Positions 14,371 through 22,186 are shown, numbered from the stretch's first letter. The stretch: 37,770 nt of DNA from Candidatus Rokuibacteriota bacterium (GCA_003220595.1 QHSZ01000117.1:1-37770), one strand, 5' to 3'. A program made the numbers and translations. The notes: generated from the sequence alone by a model not told the origin.

Positions 14371-15378
14371 CTATTTGGTGCCGACGATCCTCTCCCAGAG
14401 CTCCGCGTACTGCTTCTGGTACTGCGGCCAGACCCGCTCCTCGGCGATCTTGCGGAACGCCGGCACGTCGGCGGCGTTGACCTTCATGCCCTTTGCTTCG
14501 AGGATCTCCTTCGCCTTCTGGAGGTTGTCCACGCTCTCCGTGGCCTCGCGGATCCTCTTCTGCGCCTCGAGCGCCACCTCCGTGAGCAGCCTCTGCTGCT
14601 CGGGCGTCAGACTCCTCCACGCGTCGAGGTTCATCACGACGAGCGACGGACCGTAGTTGTGGAACGTCATCGAGACGTACTTCGACACCTCATAGATCTT
14701 GAGCGCGTTGATGTTCACGATCGGCAGGTCCGCGCCGTCGATCACGCCCTGCTGCGCGGCGGGGATGACCTCGGAAAACGGCATGGGGACCGCGTTCGCC
14801 CCGAGGCCATTCACCGTGTCGGCGAAGACCTTGCCCTGCTGCACGCGCAGCTTCAGGCCCTTGAGGTCGTTGGGCGTCGCGACCGGCCGCCGGCTGTTCC
14901 AGAAGTGGCGGAAGCCGTAGTCGAAGAAGAGCAGGATCTTGACCTTGTATTTCTTCTGGAACTGCTCGTCGAGACTCTTGCCGATCTCGCCGTTGAACAT
15001 CTTGTAGGCGTGGGCGTAGTCGCGGACCAGATACGGCACGAGGAACACGCCCAGCTCTGGGAACACGGTGGAGGCCGCCCCCGACGGGCAGCCGATCGCG
15101 ACGTTCCCCGCCTTCACGGCGTCCATGATCTCGATCTCCTTGTTCAGGAGCGTGCCGCCGTGAAACACCATGTTGAGCGTGCCGCTCGAGCGCGTCGTGA
15201 CTTCCTCGGCCATCCACTTGAACGCGACCGCGCCGGATTCAGGCGGCGCGAGGATGTAGGCGAAATCCAGCTTCTTCGCCGCCGGCTTCGCCTGGGCGAA
15301 GGCCGGCGCACCGCTGCCGGCCGCGAGCAGGCCCAGGACGAACGCAGCGACCACAGCACCCTGTGCGAATCGGCCCAT
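14371..15378 (-). CDS. TRAP transporter solute receptor, DctP family
   Basis: This 335-residue periplasmic receptor has a Sec signal peptide (VVAAFVLGLLAAGSGAPAFA, about residues 8-28). The DctP fold is evident from GCPSGAASTVFPELGVFLVP, FFDYGFRHFWNSRRPVATP, and LKGLKLRVQQGKVFADTV, whose arginine normally binds the ligand carboxylate. ATG 15378 is preceded by GGAGGGGGA; farther in-frame starts lack one. Ligands of this family are carboxylic acids such as keto acids, lactate, benzoate-like acids or sialic acid. The permease genes lie divergently, starting 118 bp away, which is a less common TRAP layout than receptor and permeases in one operon. Confidence 0.92.
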   Translation of the reverse strand: MGRFAQGAVVAAFVLGLLAAGSGAPAFAQAKPAAKKLDFAYILAPPESGAVAFKWMAEEVTTRSSGTLNMVFHGGTLLNKEIEIMDAVKAGNVAIGCPSGAASTVFPELGVFLVPYLVRDYAHAYKMFNGEIGKSLDEQFQKKYKVKILLFFDYGFRHFWNSRRPVATPNDLKGLKLRVQQGKVFADTVNGLGANAVPMPFSEVIPAAQQGVIDGADLPIVNINALKIYEVSKYVSMTFHNYGPSLVVMNLDAWRSLTPEQQRLLTEVALEAQKRIREATESVDNLQKAKEILEAKGMKVNAADVPAFRKIAEERVWPQYQKQYAELWERIVGTK

Positions 15379-15458
15379 AGGTCCCCCTCCCGCCATCTCG
15401 GCGGCGGCGCCGTCTATCCCGCGCCATTTGCGCGACGATGTCAAGCGGCCGGCGCGTC

Positions 15459-15488
15459 TTGACAACGTGCTGCGCACGCCCGTACGAT
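15459..15488 (+). promoter_or_regulatory. sigma-70-type promoter for the TRAP permease genes
   Basis: A consensus -35 TTGACA (15459-15464), an 18-nt spacer and TACGAT (15483-15488) are followed 8 nt later by TTG 15497. This is the best -35/-10 pair in the window. Transcription would begin at or next to the start codon, so translation would be leaderless. Confidence 0.6.
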
Positions 15489-15496
15489 CCCGCGCG

Positions 15497-16012
15497 TTGA
15501 CTCGCCTCTATTGGGTCGTCAGGGTTCCCCAGATCGTCGTCACCGTCCTCATGCTCGTCGCGATGACGGACATGCTCGCCGGCGTCTTCTTGCGCTACGT
15601 GATGACCTGGCTCACCGCGACCCTCGGGTTGCCGCGCATCGACTTCTTCTGGGTGGAGGAGGTCGGCGAGTACGCGCTGGCCTGGTTGACGTTCATCGGC
15701 GCCGCCATCGGGATTCAGCGCGGCACCCACTTCGCCGTCCACCTGGCGATCGAGCGATTCCCGCGGACCCTCCGCCGCTGGATCTTCGCCGTCCACTACC
15801 TCGCGATCGCGGGCTTCGGCGCGGTCGTGGCGGTGTTCGGCTGGCAGGTGGCGGAGCTCAACGGCCAGTCCTTCTCACCCGCGCTGAACCTGAATCTCCG
15901 GTGGCTCTATCTCTCGGCGGTCGTCGGCGGCGCCCTCATGATCGTGTACAGCCTCGCCGCTCTTCGCGACGCCTGGCGCGGTCGGCCGCCGGGAGTGAGC
16001 GAGGGCGTCTGA
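15497..16012 (+). CDS. TRAP transporter small permease, DctQ family
   Basis: This 171-residue protein has four hydrophobic helices, the standard DctQ topology: VVRVPQIVVTVLMLVAMTD, the EEVGEYALAWLTFIGAAIG helix, IFAVHYLAIAGFGAVVAVFG, and LYLSAVVGGALMIVYSLAAL. The segment FWVEEVGEYALAWLTFIGAA followed by RGTHFAVH is characteristic. I choose TTG 15497 because a good promoter ends 8 nt before it; the frame is open further upstream to 15428, but that would place the promoter inside the gene. There is no ribosome site, consistent with a leaderless message. DctM follows 3 nt after the stop. Confidence 0.82.
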   Translation: MTRLYWVVRVPQIVVTVLMLVAMTDMLAGVFLRYVMTWLTATLGLPRIDFFWVEEVGEYALAWLTFIGAAIGIQRGTHFAVHLAIERFPRTLRRWIFAVHYLAIAGFGAVVAVFGWQVAELNGQSFSPALNLNLRWLYLSAVVGGALMIVYSLAALRDAWRGRPPGVSEGV

Positions 16013-16015
16013 GCC

Positions 16016-17299
16016 GTGTTCTTCGCGGCGGTCGTGATCCTCTTCGCGGGGCTGGTGGCGCTCTCGATGCCGATCGTCTTCGCGCTCGGCCTCTCGGGTT
16101 CGCTGGGCCTGGCGCTCGGCAACTTCTCGCTGCAGAAGCTGCCGTCGAGCCTCGTGGCGGGCTCGCAGAGCTGGGTCCTGCTCGCCATCCCGACCTTCGT
16201 CTTCGCGGGGAACCTGATGGAGCGTTGCGGGATGTCCTACGCGCTGATGAACCTGGCTCGGGTGCTGGTGGGCTGGCTGCGCGGCGGGCTCGGGATGTCG
16301 GTCGTCCTCGCCGAGTACTTCTTCTCCGGCATCTCGGGCTCGACCATCGCCGACGTGTCGGCCATCGGGGCCATGCTCACCCCGCCCATGCTGCGCGCGG
16401 GCTACACGCGCGAGCACGCCGCGTCCCTCGTCGCGTCCGCGACCGCGATGGGGATCCTGGTACCCCCGGCGATCTTCATGATCGTACTCGGACAAATCAC
16501 CGACACCTCGGTCGTCGGCATCTTCCTGGCCGGCTTCATCCCAGCCGCCGTCACCGCCCTCTGCCTGTTCGCCGTGATCTTGATCGAAGCGCACCGGCTC
16601 GGCTGGCCCAAGGACGCGCGCCCGACCTGGCGCCAGTTCGGGCTCGCGCTCCGCGAGTCGCTCGTGCCCATGGTGGTGCCCGTCGTGATCGTCGCGGGAT
16701 TCTACTTCGGCGTCTTCACGGCGACCGAGGCGGGCGCGCTGGTGGCCTTCTACGCGATCGCCGCCGCGTTCCTCTACTATCGCAACGTCACGCTCAGTGA
16801 GATGCTGGCGCTCGTCTACGAGAGCGCGCTCCTCACCGCCGCGGTCATGTTCCTCCTCGCGGTCGCGAGCGTGTACCAGTTCCTCCTCGGGATGCTCGGC
16901 GTGCCCCTGATGCTCGGCGAGCTGCTCCAGCCCCTCGAGACGACACCCTGGCTCTTCCTGCTCGCCATCTCGCTGCTCGTCATGATGTTCGGCATGGTGC
17001 TGGAGGGCCTGCCCGCGGCCGTCGTGTTGATTCCCGTCGTCTTCCCGGTCGCGAAGCGAATCGGCATCCACCCGATCCACTTCGACATCGTGCTGACGGC
17101 CGCCGTCGGCATCGGCCTCTTCCTGCCGCCGATGGGCGTCGGGCTCCTGATGGCGCTACGCTTCGCCGACGTCTCCGTCGGCCGGCACCTGAAGGTCTAT
17201 TGGCCCTATCTCGTCGCCCTCTTCACCGGCCTGCTGCTCCTCATCCTGTTCCCGGAGATCACGCTCGTCCTGCCGAGGCGCGCCGGGCTCATCCGCTGA
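16016..17299 (+). CDS. TRAP transporter large permease, DctM family
   Basis: This 427-residue permease has about twelve hydrophobic segments and forms the ion-coupled translocation unit with DctQ. Family signatures are IPTFVFAGNLMERCGMSYAL, the substrate-site segment FFSGISGSTIADVSAIGAML, SATAMGILVPPAIFMIVLGQ, and TAAVGIGLFLPPMGVGLLMA. Start GTG 16016 is 3 nt after the DctQ stop. With the divergent receptor at 14371-15378 the TRAP system is complete. Its 3' end overlaps the convergent oxidoreductase gene by 11 nt with no room for a terminator. Confidence 0.93.
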   Translation: MFFAAVVILFAGLVALSMPIVFALGLSGSLGLALGNFSLQKLPSSLVAGSQSWVLLAIPTFVFAGNLMERCGMSYALMNLARVLVGWLRGGLGMSVVLAEYFFSGISGSTIADVSAIGAMLTPPMLRAGYTREHAASLVASATAMGILVPPAIFMIVLGQITDTSVVGIFLAGFIPAAVTALCLFAVILIEAHRLGWPKDARPTWRQFGLALRESLVPMVVPVVIVAGFYFGVFTATEAGALVAFYAIAAAFLYYRNVTLSEMLALVYESALLTAAVMFLLAVASVYQFLLGMLGVPLMLGELLQPLETTPWLFLLAISLLVMMFGMVLEGLPAAVVLIPVVFPVAKRIGIHPIHFDIVLTAAVGIGLFLPPMGVGLLMALRFADVSVGRHLKVYWPYLVALFTGLLLLILFPEITLVLPRRAGLIR

Positions 17300-18161
17300 G
17301 CCGCGCGAGCGCGGTGATCACGACGGCGAGATCCTCGCCGGCGTGGCCCGCGTCCAGCGCCGCCGCATAGAGGCGCTCCGCGACGTCCGTGAGCGGCAGC
17401 GGCGCGCCGACGCCCCGCGCAGCGTCCTGGATCAAGTGCAGGTCCTTCATGAACAGGTCGAGCTTCATCTGGGGCGGAAACTCCTGCCTCGCCATCAGCG
17501 GCCCGCGCACCTCGAGCATGCGGGAGGTCGCGGCGCTCCGGGTGAGCACGTCGAGCACGAGCTCGAGGTCGAGCCCGGCCCGCCGCGCCATCAGCAGCGC
17601 CTCGGCCGCGGCCGCGCTGTTGAGGGCGACCAGCAGGTTCGCGACGAGCTTCAGCGTCATCGCCTGGCCGGGCCGGCCGACGTAGATCGCGCGCGGCAGG
17701 ACCGCCTCGAGCACGGGCCGCCAGCGGTCGAACACCCGCTGCTCGCCGCCGACGAAGATGATGCCGTCACCCCGCGCCACCATGCCGCTCGTCCCGCTGA
17801 TCGGGCAGTCGAGGAACGCGAGGCCCTTCGCGCCCACCTCGCGCGCGAGGCGCTCGGTGAGCGTGGGCGAGATGGTGCTCATCTGGATGATCGTCTGCCC
17901 GGCCCGGCCCGCGGCGGCGAGCCCGCGCGGGCCGAGGACGACGTCCTCGACGGCCGCCAGCGACGGCAGGACGACGCACACCCCCTCGGCCGCCCGGGCG
18001 ACGGCCTCCGCCGACGGCGCGGCTTGGCCGCCGAGCGCCTCCAGGGCCCGCACCTTCTCCGCGACGACGTCATGGCCCACCACGTCGTGGCCGCCACCAC
18101 GCAGGCGCGCCGCGACCGCCGAGCCGAGCAGGCCGAGCCCGACGATCCCGATCGTCGCCAT
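17289..18161 (-). CDS. NAD(P)-dependent 3-hydroxyisobutyrate dehydrogenase-family oxidoreductase
   Basis: This 290-residue beta-hydroxyacid dehydrogenase starts with a Rossmann motif, IGIVGLGLLGSAVAARL. The family's substrate-loop motif DCPISGTSGMVARG follows, and the catalytic lysine and helper asparagine are seen in GQAMTLKLVANLLVALN. Related enzymes are 3-hydroxyisobutyrate dehydrogenase and tartronate semialdehyde reductase (GarR). Four-carbon or three-carbon beta-hydroxy acids are therefore the likely substrates. It is the last gene of the - strand set cysteine hydrolase, binding protein, dehydrogenase, but a 166-bp gap with a long inverted repeat separates it from the binding-protein gene, so it may have its own promoter. 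Confidence 0.88.
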   Translation of the reverse strand: MATIGIVGLGLLGSAVAARLRGGGHDVVGHDVVAEKVRALEALGGQAAPSAEAVARAAEGVCVVLPSLAAVEDVVLGPRGLAAAGRAGQTIIQMSTISPTLTERLAREVGAKGLAFLDCPISGTSGMVARGDGIIFVGGEQRVFDRWRPVLEAVLPRAIYVGRPGQAMTLKLVANLLVALNSAAAAEALLMARRAGLDLELVLDVLTRSAATSRMLEVRGPLMARQEFPPQMKLDLFMKDLHLIQDAARGVGAPLPLTDVAERLYAAALDAGHAGEDLAVVITALARLSG

Positions 18162-18180
18162 CAGGCTCCTAGGGGCCGCC

Positions 18181-18316
18181 GGGCGTGTGCGGCGGGGGTC
18201 TTGGGACCACGCGGCACGCGTGCGCGATCCCGTGGGCGGCTGGGCTCCACCTGGGCGCGTGGCGTCCGTTGCGCGCGCGAGGGAACGAGTCCCGTCGACC
18301 CCTGCCGCACACGCCC
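18181..18316. repeat. 136-bp element with 20-bp terminal inverted repeats
   Basis: The arms 18181-18200 and 18297-18316 are reverse complements at 19 of 20 positions (GGGCGTGTGCGGC on the left). The interior holds a perfect GCACGCGTGC palindrome. It carries no gene and fills the gap between the binding protein and dehydrogenase genes, both on the - strand. It could be a small non-autonomous element or a folded RNA in the intercistronic region. Confidence 0.6.
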
Positions 18317-18327
18317 GGGACGCGACG

Positions 18328-19566
18328 CTAGCAGTGCTTGCATGGCGGGAAGTCGCGCGAGTACACCGGGTTCGCGAGGAAGTCCTTCGGGTTGTAGATC
18401 CAGAACTGGCTGACGGCGGGGATGGTGTGGATGACCGTGTTCTGCAGACGGCCGCCGACGCGCTCGACCTTACGGATGTAAATGTTCTCGATCGGGTTGC
18501 CGTACTCGTCGAACCTCACCGGCCCCCGCGGCGCGTCGGAGAGATCCACGCGCCGGAGCGAGGCGATGAGCTTCTCGCCGTTCTCGACGTCGCCCCCGGT
18601 CGCCTCGAGCGCCGCCTTCAGCATGATGCCCGCGACGTACGGTCCCTCCGAGTAGTAGGACGGCACGGTCCTGTACTTGGCCTCGTAAGCCTTCACGAAT
18701 CTCTGGTTCGACGGGTTGGCGAGCGCCGCCGAGTAGTGGAGCGCGGTCACGACGCCGAGGACCTCGTCGCCCATCGAGCGTAAGACATGCTCGTCGGTGA
18801 ACGTCCCGCCGCAGACCAGCGGCACCTTCCCCTTCAGTGCGGAGTCGGCGAACTGCTTCGCGAAACGGAGCGCGTCGGCGCCGGAGAAGATGCAGTAGAT
18901 CGCGTCCACGTCGCGACGGAGCCCGGTGATGTAGGGGGCGTAGTCGGCGGTGTTGAGCGGCGACCACAGCTTCTGGACGATCTGGCCGCCGGCCTCCTCG
19001 TAGGTCCGCTGGAAGCCGGCCGCGACCTCCCAGCCGAAGGCGAAGTCGTAGCCGATCATTGCGATCCTCTTGTAGCCGAGGTTGTCGTAGACCCACTTGC
19101 CGAATGGGTGCGACGGCTGCGAGCTTGCCCAGCTCGGGCGCACGATCCACGGGCTGCGCTTGCGCTGCGTGAGGTCGTCGGCGGCCACGATCGGATGGAT
19201 GGTCGGGACCTTCTTCTGGTCCACGTAGGGCGCGATCGCGTAGCCGATCGCCGCGCTCACCGGGCCGAGCAGCACGTGGATCCCCTGCCCCTCGACGAGG
19301 CTCCGCACCTTGGTGAGGCCCGTGGCGGGCTTGCCTTCGTCGTCCTCGATGGTGACCTTCACGTCCCGCCCCGCGAGCCTGCCGCCCTGCTCGTCGAGGA
19401 AGAGCTGGAGGCCGTTGATCATGTCCCTCCCGTTGGCGGCGAGGAACCCGGTCTCGGACACCACGAACCCGACCTTGATCGGGCCCTTCTGGGCCGCGCC
19501 GGGGCCGACGACGGCGAGGGCCAGCGCCGAGAGCGCGAGCAGGGCGAGGAGGGCGGACCTTCGCAT
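18328..19566 (-). CDS. second Liv-type substrate-binding protein
   Basis: This 412-residue periplasmic binding protein has a signal peptide (SALLALLALSALALAVVG, AAQ cleavage region) and the Peripla_BP_6 fold starting PIKVGFVVSETGFLAANGRD. It is a diverged paralogue of the protein at 8789-10039: VAADD-(I/L)-TQRK, SPLNT or TPLNT, YGNPIENIYIRKV, and the PPCKHC C-terminus are shared. No permease or ATPase genes accompany it, so it may feed the complete Liv channel encoded 8 kb upstream or one elsewhere. ATG 19566 has GGAGG whose bases overlap the stop of the cysteine hydrolase gene, giving tight coupling. It may deliver a substrate hydrolysed by that enzyme. Confidence 0.91.
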   Translation of the reverse strand: MRRSALLALLALSALALAVVGPGAAQKGPIKVGFVVSETGFLAANGRDMINGLQLFLDEQGGRLAGRDVKVTIEDDEGKPATGLTKVRSLVEGQGIHVLLGPVSAAIGYAIAPYVDQKKVPTIHPIVAADDLTQRKRSPWIVRPSWASSQPSHPFGKWVYDNLGYKRIAMIGYDFAFGWEVAAGFQRTYEEAGGQIVQKLWSPLNTADYAPYITGLRRDVDAIYCIFSGADALRFAKQFADSALKGKVPLVCGGTFTDEHVLRSMGDEVLGVVTALHYSAALANPSNQRFVKAYEAKYRTVPSYYSEGPYVAGIMLKAALEATGGDVENGEKLIASLRRVDLSDAPRGPVRFDEYGNPIENIYIRKVERVGGRLQNTVIHTIPAVSQFWIYNPKDFLANPVYSRDFPPCKHC

Positions 19567-19574
19567 GGGGCCTC

Positions 19575-20201
19575 CTAGCGGGACAGTGCCCGGATGATCT
19601 CTTCGTTGCCGAGTGGCCAGCCGAGCGCTTGCGCCACGAGTCGGAGCGAGAACTGGTGCATCTCCTCGCCGTCCATGGAATCCACGGCATCGGCGGCGAC
19701 AACCACGCGGAAGTCGCGGTTCGTCGCCTCGAAGGCGGCGCAGAGGACGCACGTGGAGGTGTTGATGCCGGCGAGGATCAGCGTGTCGGCGCCGAGGGGC
19801 CGGCGCAGGACGAACTCGAGGTCGGTCGCATGGAACGCGCTGTAGCGCTTCTTGCCACGGACGACGAGGTCACCCGGGTCGAGCAGCTCGGGAATGATCT
19901 CGGTCCCCGGGCTCCCGACGAGGTTGTGGCCGAGGATCCCCTTCCGCGCCTTCGTCGGCTGGTCGTCGACCCACGTCCAGAAGGGGTTCGCGGCGATCTC
20001 GGACGGATCGCGGTACTCGGTGATCACGTGGACCACGGGCACCCCGCGGGCGCGGACCTCGGCGAAGAGCGCCGCCGCACGCTTGATGACGGGCGCGCAG
20101 CGCGCCGCGGGCAGCGGCAGCGTCGCGACGGATGGGTCGAGGTGGCCCCGGTGCATGTCGATCGCGACGACGGCGGTGGCGGCTGGGTCGAGCCGGATCA
20201 T
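19575..20201 (-). CDS. cysteine hydrolase, isochorismatase family
   Basis: This 208-residue enzyme has the catalytic Asp-Lys-Cys set of the isochorismatase/nicotinamidase family: D15 in VVAIDMHRGHL, K118 in VVRGKKRYSAFHATDLE, and C151 in LAGINTSTCVLCAAFEA. With a cysteine nucleophile it is more likely an amidohydrolase (such as nicotinamide, N-carbamoylsarcosine, maleamate or biuret hydrolase) than a true isochorismatase. It is translated just ahead of a binding protein and is divergent from the UbiD gene. A reaction releasing ammonia from an imported amide fits the context but is not proven. Confidence 0.9.
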   Translation of the reverse strand: MIRLDPAATAVVAIDMHRGHLDPSVATLPLPAARCAPVIKRAAALFAEVRARGVPVVHVITEYRDPSEIAANPFWTWVDDQPTKARKGILGHNLVGSPGTEIIPELLDPGDLVVRGKKRYSAFHATDLEFVLRRPLGADTLILAGINTSTCVLCAAFEATNRDFRVVVAADAVDSMDGEEMHQFSLRLVAQALGWPLGNEEIIRALSR

Positions 20202-20241
20202 GGCGGCGCGAGACTCATAGCACGACTCGGGGGCCTGATGC

Positions 20242-20248
20242 TAGCCTA
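20242..20248. promoter_or_regulatory. possible divergent -10 boxes (cysteine hydrolase / UbiD)
   Basis: The 72-bp divergent gap holds TAGCCT on the + strand (20242-20247) and TAGGCT on the - strand (20248-20243), one base out of register. Predicted starts are near 20254 (+) and 20236 (-), leaving leaders of about 20 and 35 nt. Both boxes are weak, so confidence is low. Confidence 0.35.
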
Positions 20249-20273
20249 GGGCCGTGAGTCGGGGCGACCGCGC

Positions 20274-21644
20274 ATGAGCCAGGATCTCCGGAGCTTCGTC
20301 GCCGCGTACGAACGCGAGCACCCGGGCGAGGTCGTCCGGATCGCCGAGCCCGTCGCGCTCGTCCACGACGTGATGGCGGTTGTCCTCGAGTACGAGCGCC
20401 GCCGGCGCTACCCGATCCTCCTCTTCGAGCGGGTGACGGGTCACGCGATCCCGATCGTCGCCAACGTCGTCGCGAGCCGCCGGGCGCTCGCCTTCGCCAT
20501 GGGCGTGCAGGAGCGGGCGCTGGCCGCCGAGTACGCGCGGCGCCTCAAGGACCACGTGAAACCCGTGGTCGTCGCCGACCCGCCCTTCCGCGCGCGCGTC
20601 GTCACCGGCGACGCCGTGAACCTCGAGGCGCTGCCGGTCCCCGTCTACTTCCCCGGCGACGCGGGTCGCTATCTCACGGCCGGCATGCTCGTGGCGCGCG
20701 ACCCCGACACGGGCGTCGAGACCGAGGGCTACCACCGCTTCCAGGTGAAGGGCCGCGCCCGCATGGGCGTGAGCCTCCACTCGCGCCGGCGGATGTTCGA
20801 GTACCAGCGGCGCGCGGAGGCCGCGGGCCGGCCGCTCCCCTGCGCCGTCGTCCTCGGTCTGCACCCGCTCGTCTCGATGGGCTCGCTCGCCTACCCGCCC
20901 GCAGACGTCGGCAAGTTCGAGGTCGTCGGGGGTCTCCTCGGCGAGCCGCTCGAGGTCGCGCCGTGTCTCACGGCCGACCTTCACGTTCCGGCCGCTGCGG
21001 AGATCGTCATCGAGGGCGAGATCCTGCCGGGCATCCGCGAGCCCGAGGGGCCGTTCGGCGAGTTCACCGGCTACGTCTCGCGCCGGTCGACGCAGCACGT
21101 CTTCGTCGCCAAGGCGCTCGCGATGAGGGAGCGCCCGTGGTTCCAGTCCATCGGCTCCGGGCGCGCCGGCGACCACATCACGACCCTCGGGCTCGTCCGC
21201 GAGGCCGAGATCACGAACGCCCTCGCGCGCGTCGTCCCCAACGTCCGCGGGGTCCACGTGCCGCTGTCCGGCACCTCGTCGTTCACGGCGTACGTCTCGA
21301 TCACGCAGAGCCGCCCGGGCGAGGCCAAGCACGTCATCCCGATCGTGCTGGGCGTCGACCACTACGTGAAGCTGGTCATCGTCGTCGACGACGACATCGA
21401 CGTGTTCGACGAATCCGAGGTGATGTGGGCGGTCGCGACCAGGATGCAGGCCGACCGCGACCTCGTGGTGATCCCCGGAAGCCTGGGCGCGATGCTCGAC
21501 CCGAGCGCCGACGATCAGGGCGTCACGGCGAAGCTCGGCATCGACGCGACGCGCCCGTTCGGTCAGCCGTTCGCGGAAAAGCTCCTGATGTCGCCGGAGA
21601 AGATGGCCTGGGCGCGGGCGCTGGTGGAGAGGCTCGGAACGTGA
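20274..21644 (+). CDS. UbiD-family prenylated-FMN decarboxylase
   Basis: This 456-residue enzyme is a full-length UbiD homologue. The N-terminal domain holds VPVYFPGDAGRYLTAGMLVA and YHRFQVKGRARMGVSLHS, and the catalytic Arg-Glu region is followed by the hallmark EPEGPFGEFTGYVS. The C-terminal domain contains the WAVATRMQADRDLVVIPGS strand. UbiD enzymes use prenylated FMN, made by UbiX, to add or remove CO2 from aromatic or unsaturated acids. No UbiX gene is in the window, so the cofactor must come from elsewhere. The last 62 bases of the gene, including the stop, are part of a perfect 76-bp tandem duplication. A strong hairpin follows. Start ATG 20274 has no clear ribosome site. Confidence 0.92.
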   Translation: MSQDLRSFVAAYEREHPGEVVRIAEPVALVHDVMAVVLEYERRRRYPILLFERVTGHAIPIVANVVASRRALAFAMGVQERALAAEYARRLKDHVKPVVVADPPFRARVVTGDAVNLEALPVPVYFPGDAGRYLTAGMLVARDPDTGVETEGYHRFQVKGRARMGVSLHSRRRMFEYQRRAEAAGRPLPCAVVLGLHPLVSMGSLAYPPADVGKFEVVGGLLGEPLEVAPCLTADLHVPAAAEIVIEGEILPGIREPEGPFGEFTGYVSRRSTQHVFVAKALAMRERPWFQSIGSGRAGDHITTLGLVREAEITNALARVVPNVRGVHVPLSGTSSFTAYVSITQSRPGEAKHVIPIVLGVDHYVKLVIVVDDDIDVFDESEVMWAVATRMQADRDLVVIPGSLGAMLDPSADDQGVTAKLGIDATRPFGQPFAEKLLMSPEKMAWARALVERLGT

Positions 21645-21658
21645 CGGGGGAGGGTCGG
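21583..21658 (+). repeat. 76-bp tandem duplication, first copy
   Basis: This segment spans the last 62 bases of the UbiD gene, including its stop, plus 14 bases after it. It is repeated base for base at 21659-21734. It contains the left arm of the following hairpin but not the right arm. Confidence 0.95.
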
Positions 21659-21734
21659 TCCTGATGTCGCCGGAGAAGATGGCCTGGGCGCGGGCGCTGG
21701 TGGAGAGGCTCGGAACGTGACGGGGGAGGGTCGG
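21659..21734 (+). repeat. 76-bp tandem duplication, second copy
   Basis: This is identical to 21583-21658. It repeats the UbiD C-terminal codons and a stop in a frame no longer connected to the gene, because 76 is not a multiple of three. Its last 16 bases form the left arm and loop of the hairpin at 21719-21746. Confidence 0.95.
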
Positions 21735-21746
21735 CCCTCCCCCGTC
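21719..21746. terminator. perfect 12-bp hairpin between convergent UbiD and pilin genes
   Basis: GACGGGGGAGGG (21719-21730), loop TCGG, and CCCTCCCCCGTC (21735-21746) pair perfectly. The hairpin lies between the ends of the UbiD gene and the convergent pilin gene, so it could act on both transcripts. Neither strand has a T-run after it, so it is not a classical intrinsic terminator. Confidence 0.65.
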
Positions 21747-21769
21747 AGAGAACGACACCTGGTCGGTCG

Positions 21770-22186
21770 TTACGGCAGCGAGACGGTCGCGCCGTCGCCG
21801 ACCGCGGAAATATTGAAGGTTCCCGCGCCCGTGCTCGCCGTGTACGCGTACGTACCCGTCGGCGTCCAGCCCGACGGCACGCTCGGCTGACTCGCCAGGA
21901 ACGGCCCGGCCGTCTGGCTCGCGCCGTTCGTCACGACCACGGTGAGCTCCGTGAGCGCGGTCGGCGTGTTGCCCATGTGGGCGGAATAGATCGACACCGC
22001 GGACGCGATGGCCCGGGCGTCGGCCTGGGCCTTGGCGATCCGCGCCCGCGCCTGCACGTTGGCGTAGAGCGGGATGGCGATGGCCGCCAGGATGCCGATG
22101 ATCGCCACGACGATCATCAGCTCGATCAGCGTGAAACCGCGCTGGCTTCCGACCGCCAGCCTTCTCTTCGTCCACCAGTGAATCAT
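21770..22186 (-). CDS. type IV pilin-like protein (prepilin N-methylation domain)
   Basis: This 138-residue protein has a prepilin leader and the invariant start of mature pilins: QRG then FTLIELMIVVAIIGILAAIA. Cleavage is expected after G17, with the essential Glu at mature position 5. The leader is longer than usual (17 residues, WWTKRR basic). The rest is a short, Ser/Thr/Gly-rich globular part, as in small type IVa pilins or GspG-like pseudopilins. There are no other pilus genes nearby. ATG 22186 has GGAGGA at 22192-22197. A sigma-54-type promoter and TGTCAG sites upstream fit PilR/NtrC-type control of a major pilin. Confidence 0.9.
   Translation of the reverse strand: MIHWWTKRRLAVGSQRGFTLIELMIVVAIIGILAAIAIPLYANVQARARIAKAQADARAIASAVSIYSAHMGNTPTALTELTVVVTNGASQTAGPFLASQPSVPSGWTPTGTYAYTASTGAGTFNISAVGDGATVSLP

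Noticed and set aside
15428-15496. Upstream start of the DctQ gene
   Set aside because: It would place a consensus TTGACA/TACGAT promoter inside the gene, and the extra residues are not typical of the family.
21661-21720. Second copy of the UbiD tail as a small gene
   Set aside because: It is only a duplicated gene end out of frame with any start; no ribosome site or independent coding signal.
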